Source of the DNA: Cokeromyces recurvatus
Taxonomy: Eukaryota; Mucoromycota; Mucoromycetes; Mucorales; Mucoraceae
Length of the DNA: 64,000 nt
Direction: 5' to 3'
NCBI RefSeq assembly: GCF_025118155.1
Contig: NW_026251398.1
Coordinates: forward strand, 744,001 to 808,000
Under the pieces are notes generated by a model. That model ran no database searches. It was not told the DNA's origin and saw only the letters and a list, made by a program, of their open reading frames with translations. The first letter of the stretch is position 1, and each line of letters begins with the position of its first letter. Shown here piece after piece: positions 47,106 through 59,226 of the stretch. A program made the position numbers and the translations under genes.

Positions 47106-48673
47106 TCATAATGCATGGTTATTCTTATATTCAATAAAACATCGCATATGATATGTTATACCCGTTTCAATTCGGATTGATGATTCTGAATTCTCTTCAA
47201 ATACTTCTTTCTTTTTCCAGGTTCTCACAATAGGTGGCAAATATTTATATTGTGGTGAATCGAATTGAAGTATTTTTTGACAACGATGACAAGGTTTAGT
47301 AAACAAATCATGATAACTTATAAACCAGCTCTATAATTCATTATAAGAAAATGTGATATATGGCAAATTATATATATATAAATATGTGCTTACAAGAATA
47401 TTATATAATGATTCTTTTGCATAAAACGCTAGCATATCTTCAAACGCGTTAGAAGCTAACAGATTTAACTTTTGAAATACCAAATGCTGAGATTCTTGCC
47501 ATACATATTTCTAACCGTTACTATGTTAATAATAATAAAGGACAATAGTAAAGTGCCTAACAAACCTCCTCTTTAACGCTTTTAATAACATATTGATGAA
47601 TGATTAGACTGTCTGAATTTTGATAATATTCTAAATCTAAAATTGCTGCTAATGCCTTACGAGAATAAATCTAAAGCAAATTATAAATTAATAAATTACT
47701 CCTCTCTCTCTCTCTCCTCTTTGACTTGATATGATTATACTTTAATACAACACGTTGAACCTGTAAGAGTCTTTCTCTCTTCATTCACAAACGTAATTGA
47801 GAAATCAATATCTTCGGGTTTATTATCTTTAATCCACTCGTCAATATACTTTGTAAAGAACAATGGTCTATTTTTAAAAAAGAAAGTTACTTTTCCAGTA
47901 TTCTTATTGAATTATTTTTTTTTTTACATACTCTTGTGATAATAAAGTTGGTCTTCGTTCAAATGTAATAGTTGCAAGCTCGCTATTGACAGAGGAAAAA
48001 AAAATGAATATTGAAACTCTAAAAAACTGTTGACTTTTAATTACTTATAAACATGGTCTGCACTGGCTTTCACTAAAGATCCAATCTCTTTTGCTTTTCC
48101 TGTATCAGCTAATTCTTCTTTATATCTATTTTCCTCTTCTACAGCTTCTTTTTCTACTTCACTGTAAAGTGTGTGTGTGTTTTTTTAATGATTATTACTG
48201 TTATTGTCCTAAAGATCTATTTACCTCTTTATTAAATTCCAGTTGAATTTATTTTCATTTGCTAATATCTGAGCATGTTCCAAGGCACCTACATAAAAAA
48301 AAGGGGGGAGAGAGAGAGATTAATTATTTGTTATACATGTATATCTTTTTCTACAATTTGTTCATTTAGTTACCTTTCAATTGCTCTCCTTCTGTAGATA
48401 GATTATTTAAATCTCGCTTGACATTACGAAGACTTTCACCAAAAGCATGTACGAAATTGCTATTTTTTTTATCTGATTGTACCAAGTTTGTAAATTGTTT
48501 AAGAGAGGATCGAACTTCTGATACCTTGTTTTGTATTATTAATATTGAATTATGCATGTATTAGTAGGCATTTATAGTAAATTGTAATGATCAACACTAC
48601 ATACAGTAAGTAATGCATGATCGATATTCATTATATCCTTTTCAATTTCACTTAGTGATCTATTTGAAGTCAT
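47106..48673 (-). CDS. MED27: Mediator of RNA polymerase II transcription subunit 27
   Basis: Tail-module subunit of Mediator, in the nucleus. Nine exons on the minus strand: 48673-48605, 48524-48374, 48288-48225, 48161-48045, 47982-47932, 47867-47741, 47670-47566, 47510-47394 and 47330-47106. They total 1026 nt (341 residues), all phases consistent. The N-terminal half is helical (LSEIEKDIMNIDHALLT, VRSSLKQFTNLVQSD). The C-terminus has the diagnostic Med27 zinc-binding pattern: SWFISYHDLFTKPCHRCQK (C-x2-C), LPPIVRTW, then TYHMRCFIEYKN with the remaining His/Cys. Length matches Med27 proteins. Divergent from the ZNRD2-like gene with about 245 bp between starts. Confidence 0.88.
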
Positions 48674-48918
48674 GTTTGAATTATTCGACAAATAAATGCT
48701 ATAAATAAGAATTCTAAACTAATATATAAAAAAAAATGTAAAAAGAAAAAAGATTATTACGCGATATTCAAAATAGCCTTGTATACATTATTCAAAAAAA
48801 AAAAAAAAAAAAAGTGGTGTCTCAAGTCGTAGTTCTAAATTAATTCAACAGTAATTTTTTTTATTTTATTTTTTATTTTTACATAGATTTCTTCTTGATA
48901 GTTTGCAATCATAAAATC

Positions 48919-49435
48919 ATGCTTGCAGGTTTAAGAAGTCAAAAAGAAGCAGGAGATCTTCTTAGTACATATTTACTTCAAGGATGGGTATGCTATATAT
49001 ACATAATAAAAATATATAGGGGTCATGTTTATAAAATAGATTTTGTAGGTTATGACAGATGAGATTTGTAAGATTGATGATTGTTCATTTCCTTTAATGA
49101 GATCAAAGGATGGATCACTTTCTTTTTGTACACATCATGATGAACTTCCTGCTAATGGTGCTAATCATCATTATGAAGTAAAGCAAAAGAATATTAAAAA
49201 TGAACAAGCACAAAATTCAGATCCCCTGAAAAAAGAATCAACACAGGCAACAGTTGATTTTACTGAAGAGGAGCTACGCCTTCGTCGTGAAAGAAGAGAT
49301 CAATCATCAAGAGCATCTCAGCTTATTGGACAAAAGATGCTACAGAGATGGACCTTACTGAATGATCATTGTCCAAATGAATCTTGTTATGCAGTAAAGT
49401 ATTACTCAGATATATATTATTATAATACTTACAGT

Positions 49436-49480
<45 letters not shown>

Positions 49481-49866
49481 TTCCTTTAGTTCGTAATCCA
49501 GAAACAAATGAAAGATACTGTGTGATTTGTGAAAATGTTATTTTGACAGAACAAGAAATATTAAAATATAAAGAGCAAGAAGAAGAGAGAAAAAAGAAAT
49601 CCAAAGAAGTTAAAGTTCAAAAGCCTGTAGAGTCGCCTCCTGTGATAAAGGAACACAAAAGACAAAAATTAGAACCAGTCAAAGCTAGTTTTTCATCCAA
49701 TCATACTATTTCCACCCTTTCAATGAAAATGAATGAATTATCTGAAAGAGTGGCTTTATGTCATGATCCTGTTGAGCTTGAGCAATTATTTAAATCAATC
49801 AAACAATGTGCAAGCGCAATAAAAGCTTGCAATGAAATAAGCAAAATTTGTGATCAAACCTTATAA
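48919..49866 (+). CDS. ZNRD2/SSSCA1-type zinc protein with two domains
   Basis: Three exons, 48919-48987, 49049-49393 and 49480-49866, total 801 nt (266 residues). Two copies of the autoantigen-p27 (ZNRD2) pattern are seen. The first, GDLLSTYLLQGWVMTDEICK, then C...FPLMRSKDGSLSFCTHH, has one ligand as His. The second, QLIGQKMLQRWTLLNDHCPN, then C...IPLVRNPETNERYCVICEN, is a full C-x4-C/C-x2-C set. The rest is a basic linker (KKKSKEVKVQKP) and a C-terminal helical region (STLSMKMNELSERVALCHDP). The human homologue is a small single-domain protein of uncertain function. The second intron ends in 39 A followed directly by the AG acceptor, with no pyrimidine tract. Confidence 0.88.
49440..49478. 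repeat. Poly(A) tract, 39 nt, abutting a splice acceptor
   Basis: Run of 39 A from 49440 to 49478, followed by G at 49479 that forms the acceptor AG of intron 2 of the ZNRD2-type gene. Confidence 0.95.
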
Positions 49867-50082
49867 ATAAACATTACTGTGATGGTACAAAAAAAAGGCT
49901 GTTCGTTACTTAATTTTGTTTAGGAAACTGAACTTAAAAAAAGATTGCAGCTGTGATCCTTCTTTTTTTTTTTTTTTACGGGGGAAAAATGTATTATAAT
50001 TAGCCAATTTAGTCCTCTTTTATTGTACCTTTTTCATTTCATATCTGTAAGATATTATTATTATTAAAATTTACAGATACTA

Positions 50083-51847
50083 ATGTTTCGGCAAATCTTC
50101 TTCAAGTCAAATGCACTACTACCACGACGTTCTTGCCACTCTATAACACCAATTCATAGTTCTCGTTTTCAGTTATTGTGTAAAAGAAAGTTTCACTTTA
50201 CACAGCCTGTTCGTATTCCCATAGTTCCTATTCCTGCTGTTATCCTAGGTGCCCTTAAAAGTGGGAAACTAGTTAGTCTTATATCCTTATCATCAAAGAC
50301 GTCCTTAACATTATTGCCCCATACATTTCGTAGACAAGGCAGTAAAGGTGTTTTAATAGCAAAGATATTAACTGGTATACCATTATTTGGCTTTGCTTTA
50401 TTGCTTCTAATTGGATTAGATCAGGTATAATAAAGATATATACACATACAAAGAATAATCAAATTGTATAATATTAGATGTAAAACAATGAAATATGTAT
50501 TTGTTTTCTTTATTTAATTTTTTATTTTTTTTTCATTTAAGGCACCAAATACATCTCGATTACGGCTTATTTATTTAACTGAAGAAGAAGAAAATGAAAT
50601 TGTAACAGCAGAAATAGATGAATTATTAAAAGCACATCTGGGCTTAATAGTTCCTAAAGACAATGAAATAGTCATGTGGCTTCAAACCATTGTAGATAAC
50701 TTGACAATCCATGCAACTGATGATATTCGTGATCCTATTAGACAATATACAAAGGATAAAATTGCTCCACAAAATGAGCAAACAAAGGTTTTACCGCTAC
50801 CTGCTGATATAGATGACCTCATTGTCTCTAATGACATGCAACAGGAGGCGACAGAAGTTAGACCAACGATTCCTAAGCGCAATTTTGAAGTCAATGTCAT
50901 TTGGGACTCGAGTACTCTCAATGCCATATGTGTAGGCTCTAATATCGTTGTATATAATCTTTTACTTGATTATTTCGATTATGATACAACCAAGATAGCT
51001 GTCATATTGTCTCATGAGATTGCTCATTTATTACAACGTCACTTTGTTGAACAACATGGTTTTGCATCCTTAATGTTAATGCTGGGTGATATTAGCCGAG
51101 GTGTATTCTGGATGGTTACTGAGTCTATGGGCCCCTATGTGAATCAAAAGATAAATGAATCTATATCCAATTTTATTATAAGACAGACACAAACAACGTA
51201 CAATAGAAAGTTAGAGAAAGAGGTATTATCTGCACTTGTAAATATAACATAATATTAAATATACACATACATGCATGCATATATATTAGGCAGACATTGT
51301 AGGTTTAAAGTTATTAGCAAAAGCAGGCTACGATCCTAGAGCTGCTATAGATGTATGGCAACGTATGGCTGAATTAGAAGAAGAAAAAAGTGATGAGGAA
51401 AAGGATAGCATTGGGAATCTTATTGCAAAAGAGTTAAGTGATAAGAAATCAAAAACACCATTATTACTAGCAGTAGAAGATGAAGAGAATAAAGAAGCAA
51501 GTATGAAGCTTGAATATAGTATAAAAAAGTATTTAGATACCTTAGTAGACTCATGGTTTGGCACTACTCATCCTCCTAGTATGGAAAGAGTAGAATACAT
51601 GCGTGAACATATGGAAGAAGCAATAGAGCTTTATAATGAAGCGATAAAGTTAAATGGACCACCTGTTGAGTTTGTATTTAGTACAAACATGGATAAAGAA
51701 AAAGATAAAAATCAAATAGAAATAATAGAACATACTATATACAATGTATTGGGGCATATCGGTCAATGGTTATCTACACTATACCCATTGTCTGCTACTA
51801 GTAAGACTTCCATTAGTAAAAATAACCCAATATTGGAAAAAGCATAA
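50083..51847 (+). CDS. OMA1: Mitochondrial inner-membrane metallopeptidase Oma1
   Basis: M48-family zinc protease that acts in inner-membrane quality control and stress responses. Three exons, 50083-50424, 50542-51222 and 51290-51847, total 1581 nt (526 residues). The N-terminus is Arg/Ser-rich with few acids (MFRQIFFKSNALLPRRSCHS), fitting a mitochondrial presequence. A hydrophobic membrane segment (IAKILTGIPLFGFALLLLIG) ends at about residue 110. The active site is LSHEIAHLLQRH near residues 269-280. The third zinc ligand lies in EKEADIVGLKLLAKAGYDPR near 339-358, and the exon 2/3 junction falls inside EKE|ADIVG. NAICVGSNIVVYNLLLDYF is the usual substrate strand. The C-terminal extension (about 150 residues) is longer and more acidic than in yeast Oma1. 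Confidence 0.93.
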
Positions 51848-52118
51848 AAAGCTATAAATATTTATATTTATATTTATATCCTATTTAAAAATATTATTAT
51901 AAATACATTAACACTATTTTGAAATATACATGAATTAAATTTTGTATAATAGTTCTTACTTTGTTTTGGTTAAAGCGTTTACATAATTATGGTAGTTGTG
52001 TCATCGGATTTAACGTAGCACAAAATTGATAATATTCAATACTTTCTTTATTTCTTCCTTTCTTTTCCTCTCTCTTTCTTTTCTTTTCTTTTCTTTTCTC
52101 TTCTTTTTTGAAAGTGAT

Positions 52119-54309
52119 ATGATCTCACCAGACACAAATGTATTAAATGCTGAGCAAACAAAGAAAATATTAGAAAGATTAAATAGTTGGAAAAATGGTA
52201 TCTGTGCTAATGGAAAATTAGCAAGTCAGTCATGCTTTGTATTAAAGCAACGACCTCATATCTATATTCATCCAGAACCGCCTCAGCAGCCAAAAAGTAT
52301 AACTACAGAGATAATTACTGAATGGCCATGGGCAGAGAATTTAGTTGAGTCTGGAGCTATTACAAATTTGAATGATGATATGATGATAAAGACTATGTCT
52401 GACTTCTTTATGATATTTCATTATGATAAAGACCATACGAATCATTATAACACATTACATTTACTTCGGCTCTATAAACATGCCTCTTTTAATATTGACA
52501 ATATATATCGACCTACGAGAGCACTTGAAAAGAAGTTACAACAAGTTTTACATGAAACTAATCGAGATTTTCAATGGGAGCAACTTGTTGAAATGTGGAA
52601 TCTATTTGGCTATTTATGGCCTAGGAAAATTATAATAGGATATAGAACCTATCTTAAAAAGACATATCCATTTCGTGATATCATTGATGGAGTAAATGGT
52701 TATTATTACAATTTAAGTCTTCTAAAAGATGAGTTTGACAGCTTACCAAATCATCTCGTATTTGACTTGAATCAGTTCTTAGATGATTGTGTCGTTATAT
52801 CTCGACTCGATATGACACCTATACATGAATTATTTAATGAAGAGGCCAAAAATACTATAAATTCTATTATCAATGAAAAATTTACGAAAATACCTGCCTA
52901 CTATCCTGTTAAATTCTATAATATATCCACTCATGGTTATTTGTGCTGGGATCCAGTTATACAGCAAGACCCTGTCTTTGGAGGGAATCAAGATTATTTG
53001 ATTCGAGCTATTACGGCCGATCATTCTGAAATAAGAAAGTCGCCTGAATGTCAATATCTGTGGAGATTCACTTGGAAACCTATTATTCAAGCAGATGATA
53101 CAATGAATTCTACAATAAAACATCGTAATGAAACCATTCGTGGTTTCAGTAAGTTATATATATACCCTGCATGTAAATCCACTCCTCCTTTCAAATCTAA
53201 ACAAACCAATTATTATTATTTACCAAAAATACATAGTCAAAAGCAAGATCATCGCTTGCAAATTCAAAATAGAATGACAAATGAATTAAATGTGATTGAA
53301 ACTAATAAATGGATGTTAGTCTGTCCTCACCGACAATATGAAGCAATATCTTCTCGTGAAGAGGTTTCAAAGTTAAAAAGCTTACGCCTACTACCAAGTC
53401 ATTTATTGAACTTTAAAGAAGAATTACAACTAGATTGGACAGTTGAATATCCATATAATGGCTTAAAATATATGACAGATACGCAACTAAATATAAAATT
53501 GAACTTTCACGAATATATTAGACGCATGAAACCCGTATTAAATGGCGATATTATACAACTACAACAGGTAGGCTTGTTGACTGCTTTTAATCCTGCATCC
53601 TATCATGATCAACAATCACATAAAATAGATAAAGATATAGTACATCAGCATAATACAGCACTCCAGCATTTAAAAATGATGAAAGGACTCATTGCTCGTA
53701 AAGCTAGCTTCAAATCTAAGAATAAAAAGATTGTCTTGTGTATCAATGAAGATATTACGAGAGAACTTGGGTCAGAGACAACATTTTGGAGAGTAGAATT
53801 GCCTAATGAGTTTGATATGTTGAAACATTCAGACAGTCTATATCAATTACCAATAAGCAAAACTGACCAAAAGTATGAGCATACATCTGCATCATCTAAC
53901 AAAGGTGAGTTATATATAAATTCTTGATGAATTGAATGGCAATTAATTATTATTATTTTTTTTTAATATATTTGTATACTGAAAAGATGAAGAAAATGGT
54001 TTTACTTTCCATCATTTTAAGGGAGACAATACTACAACAAAGCGTTCATCTTTAAGAAGAACAAAATCGTTAGGATCTTTGTATGAGAAGCAAAATGTAA
54101 CTTACATTAGCCCGAACTCGGATAAAGCAGCCTATTTTGAAGGACTTGTGCATAATAAAGAAGCATCAAATTTACTAACTCAATTTTTTAAAAATGCATC
54201 ATTACAACCTTTGGCTCAATTTGTTAAGCCAGCCCGCACAAAACCACCAGCACAAATATACCATTCCAGTCCTTCCCCTTTTACTACAAATCAACAAAAG
54301 TTTATTTAA
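52119..54309 (+). CDS. Unknown 702-aa protein, possibly MACPF-like
   Basis: Two exons, 52119-53904 and 53987-54309, join in frame to 702 residues. The ATG at 52119 is preferred over a frame extension through a pyrimidine-rich leader (52040-52115). Residues 1-60 are unremarkable, without a signal peptide. EIITEWPWAENLVESGAITN and WNLFGYLWPRKIIIGYRTYL (about residues 160-180) resemble, in my reading, the FGxxxPxxxxxG region of MACPF-like domains found in many Mucoromycota proteins; this is weak. Later parts contain HGYLCWDPVIQQDPVFGG and QYLWRFTWKP, repeat-like beta sequence, and a Ser-rich C-terminal tail (TTTKRSSLRRTKSLGSLYEK) that looks phosphorylatable. No catalytic motif was recognised. 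Confidence 0.75.
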
Positions 54310-54398
54310 TTTTTTTTTCATTATATGTAATATAGTTCAATGTATTCTGGGTTTTTTTTTATTTATTTTATTATTATTATTATTTTAATAGAACTTAT

Positions 54399-55305
54399 TT
54401 AATCTTCTTCATCTTCATCATTTTCTCTGAAACGTGGGTTCTAAATTGAAAATGATAATTAGATATTGCATTAATAATAGCTTTTAGATACTTACTTGTT
54501 CTCTTGTACGTTTACGAGAATCAATATCTTCGGTTTCCATTTTACGTTTATAGCCTACAATAAAGTTAAAATGAATAACCAAGTTTATACTAGTGATTCT
54601 AAAACTATATATATTTACTTTGATTAGCAGCTGCTCTACTCTTGTATTCATCAGCACCACGGGGAATATCTTTAATAGCTTCATAATTTTCTTTAATATT
54701 ACGCTCGCGCTCTTGTTCTAACTGCATTCGTATACGATGACCCCAGCCACCTCTACCGACATCATACTCTGTACGATATTCATCTCTAACTTGTCCACCA
54801 CTTTTACCACGACCAAATTGTCTACCTTCTCTAAATCCAGGATCAAGATCGCAACGAATAACACGTTCGTCCAATTTAGTGCCATTAATATATTTCATAC
54901 AATCAAGAGCATCTGAACGATGATAGTACCTAACAAGTAATTGAATTAAAATTTACATTCTGAAAAGCAATATAACGACTATAATTTACTCAACAAAACA
55001 AAAACCACATGGTGTCTTTTGATTACGATCGAGCCCCATAATAATACGTTTAATTTCTCCACATTTTGCAAAAAGTTCATAAATTTGTTCTTCTGTTGTA
55101 AAAAATGATAAATTGCCGATATACAGAGTTGCTGTTGTAGAAAGATCGTCAGAGAGTTGATTAGAAGATCCCTATTAAAATTAGAAAGGAAGGAAACTTA
55201 TTTATACAGAAAATCAAAAATGAAATTAAATAGCTTTAGAGCTACCTGGTATAATTGGTCACGATAGCTTGAGGGTACAGCAAGTGAATTAATTATTGTA
55301 GCCAT
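54399..55305 (-). CDS. CBC2: Nuclear cap-binding protein subunit 2 (CBP20)
   Basis: Binds the 7-methylguanosine cap of nuclear RNA together with the large subunit CBP80. Five exons on the minus strand, 55305-55246, 55171-54990, 54929-54619, 54554-54496 and 54440-54399, total 654 nt (217 residues). The RRM has RNP2 [10 protein letters not shown] (about residues 33-42) and RNP1 [12 protein letters not shown] (about 74-85). Cap-stacking Tyr residues and the hinge [21 protein letters not shown], then [20 protein letters not shown], are conserved. The C-terminal part is charged ([20 protein letters not shown]). Tail-to-tail with the 702-aa gene, with only 89 bp between stops. Confidence 0.96.
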
Positions 55306-55540
55306 TGTAACTTTATAAATTACAGGAAAAAAAAAAAAGGAATTGTTACAGAGACAACAAAATATGTTTCTATATAGCGGAACAGTCACAATAATACTAC
55401 CCACTTTTCCTGTCAAAACTGCATAACGATTATTATGTACTTTTGTTTATTTCAGCAAGAATTATAAAGGTTTATATGAATACTATGATTTTGAATATAG
55501 TACAATGTAAATAAATTTATTTTATTTATAAATAGCTAAT

Positions 55541-55892
55541 TTAAGTAGCCTTTTCTGAATTTGATTCCCCCTTTTCAGCAGCAGAAGGAAAAGGCGCTTC
55601 TTTACGAGAATCATCTAGTAATCGGTCAATGCCTTTTTCCTTTAAGGTTTGCTAAGTAATTAAGAAAGGGAAATCAGTCATGTATACACACACACACATA
55701 TATATATATATAAATATATATATATATTAAAAGTAAAGTTAATACCATGACACAAGCTCTATAATCTTTAAAAAGATCCTCACATTCGGGTGTGGTATCA
55801 CCTTTTAAAAACTTTTCTGAATACCATTTATTAAAACAGTTGTCATACTTTTGCTTAAGTTCTGTACAATTAGGACCCACACTTGAAGACAT
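55541..55892 (-). CDS. MDM35: Mitochondrial intermembrane-space chaperone Mdm35 (TRIAP1)
   Basis: Partner of Ups/PRELI lipid-transfer proteins in the intermembrane space. Two exons on the minus strand, 55892-55746 and 55651-55541, give 85 residues. The twin Cx9C fold is clear: [20 protein letters not shown] (Cys9 and Cys19) and [13 protein letters not shown] (two Cys spaced by nine). The helical-hairpin sequence [11 protein letters not shown] is typical of Mdm35. The tail is short and charged. No presequence is present, as expected for substrates of the Mia40 import route. Confidence 0.95.
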
Positions 55893-56933
55893 GGAGAAGG
55901 TATATGTATAAAAAAAAAAAAAAAATAAAATGATAAGTAGTGAATCATTTTTTATTTTCCCCAACAGCTAAATAATGAATTGCTGTGACTAGGGTGGTCT
56001 CTGAACTTTTTTTTTTGGAGCGAGGTTTTGTTATACTTTTCAGTTTGCCAATTAGCTGAATTTTTATAACATAACATCACATGAAATTATGGTAACATGT
56101 ATGAATTAGAATAATCAATGACCATGATTAGTGTACAAAGATTGAGCAGTTAATAAATTTTATTAACATCCCCTTTTTAAAAATTAAATTGAATGCCCCT
56201 TTAACAAATTTCCTAAAGGTACAGCTATTATTAAACTCTTTAACAGTGTATAAAATACTGAGCTTCAAAGAATACTAAAAGTGTTTGTTGCCTTTGATAT
56301 TAAAAGATCTTCCTTTCTAAATAATGTACATCGCAAACATTGTTTTTTTTTTTTTTGATGAAAAAAATAACTATAATCTTTTTGTTTGCATTTCAAGCAA
56401 CTTCTTCCATGAAGACATTAAGTTTAACTATTTTCCAACTGTTTTGTTTTAAGAAATAGCTTCAAATCTAACTATAGAATTGGCACCTGTATTTGTACTT
56501 TATTTTAACATGAAATAGTAAATGCATGGATGAACTTTTATCTACGAAAGTTTAAAATTTATTAAAGTACATAGTAGTCGAGATCAGTGGTTTATTAGTA
56601 CATTCACTGGTTTATTTTTGTTGATAAAAAAGAAAGAAAAGATCTATGACGTTGTTATAGTAACGTTATAAATGTCTATTATGAATCAACATATAAGAGA
56701 ACGAAAATTTATCTTTAATCAACAATGCTTCGGCTGCTACCATAAATTATCCCACGGTCAACATGTAACGTTTAATATATTTAGGTTAAACGTATTACAT
56801 GCTTGATCCTTACGACCACTGACAATTCTTTATTTGTATCCAATTAGAAAATTCCCTACATTTGTTAGTCTTTTCATAACTATAGAAAACATCATATAAT
56901 TACAGATCAAAGAAGCAATAATCATGTCGTTGA

Positions 56934-56981
<48 letters not shown>

Positions 56982-57612
56982 AAATTGCTGTACTTCATAC
57001 AAGTAGCCACTTTCCTCTCCTTTATTATTCTATAAAACTTTGTCGAGCAAGCGTATTTTGTTTATCTTTAAAAGACCAAAGTAAATAGCATTTATACACA
57101 GTGAAACATCTTTTGTGTAGCAATTGAACTGCAGCAGGATGTTGTATTTGATAAGTGCCAAGTTAAATATAGTATTACTAACGTGTATTGTTAGAAGAGG
57201 ATAAAGATGTTGATATGTTTTATGTAATTAGTTTAATCAAGTCTTTTTATCACTTTATTGTCAGTATCCTTCTAATTACAACAATGTCATTATTACTATT
57301 TATCTACTCTATCAAATTAGAACATCGCGGCAATTCGCCAATTGTTCCTCCGACGTGAATCAAACAAAATACAAGTGTAATAAAAAAAAAAAAATTAGAT
57401 ATTCTAGTCTTCGGGTTATTTTTATTCCTCTTTTCTTTTTAATATATTTTGCAGTAAAAAAAACAACGTATTATTATAACTTTTTTTTCCCTTGTTTATA
57501 TATCTATATAAAATTGGGAAGTATTAAGAACACATCTTTTCGAGCTTTTTACCCTGTAGGTTATCTCTCTGATTATTTTTTTAAAAAAAAAAAAAAAAAA
57601 AAAACTACTATA
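55893..57612. other. Intergenic, AT-rich
   Basis: No gene supported in about 1.7 kb between the divergent MDM35 and MFS genes. It contains poly(A) at 56940-56979 (40 nt) and a T8-A21 tract at about 57577-57604, right before the MFS start. Confidence 0.5.
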
Positions 57613-59226
57613 ATGAATAAGATAAACGAACAAATTATTACTTTAGATAACTTGGATGAAAAAATAGATTCTAAACATGAATCTATTTCAGAGTCAAGCA
57701 ATAATCAATCAATTTCAGATATTAATGAAGGTAACATAACTATTCTCTTTTAAATATAATCTTACATATTTTTATATATAAACAATAGTAGTAGATCAAA
57801 AAGATATACAGTTATCTGAAAATGAAGATGGACTTCCTCCAGCCACAAATGAGGATGAATATGACGGGGGATATGGTTGGTTTATTGTGCTTGGCGCTTT
57901 CCTTGTTCAAGTTACTACTTTCGGTACATTCACTAGTTGGTATGTTAAACTTATTAATATTTATACGTATATAATAGATGATAAATCTATGATCTAATAT
58001 ATTTATTTTTTCTTAGGGGTAATATAATGTCATAATTTTATGATCTATAGTTAATTTACTTAAATATGTATATAAATATATATTTATATGTGTATATAGG
58101 TGTTATGCAGGATTACTATGAACAAAATATGTTTCAAAATATTCCTAATGCTGCAGTGAATCTTAGTTTTGTTGGAACAATATCAATGGTTTGTATGAAC
58201 GTCTCTAGTCCCATTATTCAAATCTGTGTTTCTATTTTTGGTCTTCGATGTATTTTAATCGTGGGTACTATTTTTGTTGGACTTGGTCTTGAAATGGCTG
58301 GATTTAGTAGTCAAATATGGCATTTATATATTACTCAAGGTGCAATTTTTGGTATTGGAGCATCTAGTATATATGTAGCTATCATGAGTGTTGCACCACA
58401 ATGGTTTACAAGACGTAGAGGTTTGGCTCTTGGAATGATTGCTAGTGGATCTGGTATTGGAGGTTTAATTATACCTTTTATTATGACTTCAATCAACAGT
58501 AGTCTTGGTTCCAGTTGGACATATCGGATTCTTGGATTCATTTGTTTAGCTTGTGATATCATTGCTTGTATTACCGTCAAGGAAAAGAAACCTTCCTCTG
58601 TTAAACTTAGAAAGAAACTGTCTCAAATAATCAATTTTTCTGTTCTTAAAAATACAAATTATGTTCTTTTTGCTGTTGCTTCTAATATTGGCTTATTTGG
58701 ATATTTTATTCCTTATTTTTTTATACCTTCGTATGCTACATACCTCGGCCTTTCGAATTCTCAAGGTTCTGCTCTAGTTGCTGTTACTGCTGCTTGCAAC
58801 TTTGTTGGACGCATCATTACCGGATTCCTTGCTGATAAAATTGGAAAGATTAACACAAATTTATTATTTACTTTTATTACTTCTCTAAGTTGTTTCCTTA
58901 TCTGGACTTTTGCTGAATCATATGGTTCACTTATGGGGTTTTCAACTGTCTTTGGTCTTACAAGTGGCTCATTCTTTGCCTTACTTTCTCCTATTACTGC
59001 ATATCTTCTTGGTATGGAACAATTTCCTTCTGGCTTATCTCTATTACTTCTGACAAATGCTATTCCTGTCTTTGGTCCTAATATTGCTAGCGCTATAGAA
59101 GCTAGTGTCAATTCTTCACCTTTCTTTAGTTACAAAATGTTTGCTGGTGTTGCTTATTTGTTATCTACCATATTACTTGTCTTTCTCAAATTGAAATTTA
59201 ATCGTAATATCTTTGCAAAGGTTTAA
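57613..59226 (+). CDS. MFS transporter of the monocarboxylate-transporter-like family
   Basis: Plasma-membrane or vacuolar solute carrier of the major facilitator superfamily; substrate unknown. Four exons: 57613-57730, 57789-57939, 58017-58018 and 58100-59226, together 1398 nt (465 residues). The 40-odd N-terminal residues are hydrophilic. The first helix starts with YDGGYGWFIVLGAF, the DGGxGW signature of MCT/MCH proteins, and VTTFGTFTSWGVMQDYY follows. The next helices include FTRRRGLALGMIASGSGIGG (RRxLAxG...GSxxG loop and helix 5). The second half has GRIITGFLADKIGK, the helix 8-9 loop motif. About 12 hydrophobic segments can be counted. The 2-nt third exon is needed to form TGG-GGT (Trp-Gly). 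The second exon acceptor offers two AGs three bases apart (TAGTAG), which would add or drop one Val. Confidence 0.93.
58017..58018 (+). other. Putative 2-nt micro-exon (GG) of the MFS gene
   Basis: Upstream acceptor TTTTTTCTTAG ends at 58016 and donor GTAATA begins at 58019. Exon 2 ends ...AGT TG and exon 4 begins GT GTT ATG. Without the GG the frame is lost and soon stops; with it the conserved SWGVMQDYY is restored. Confidence 0.7.
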
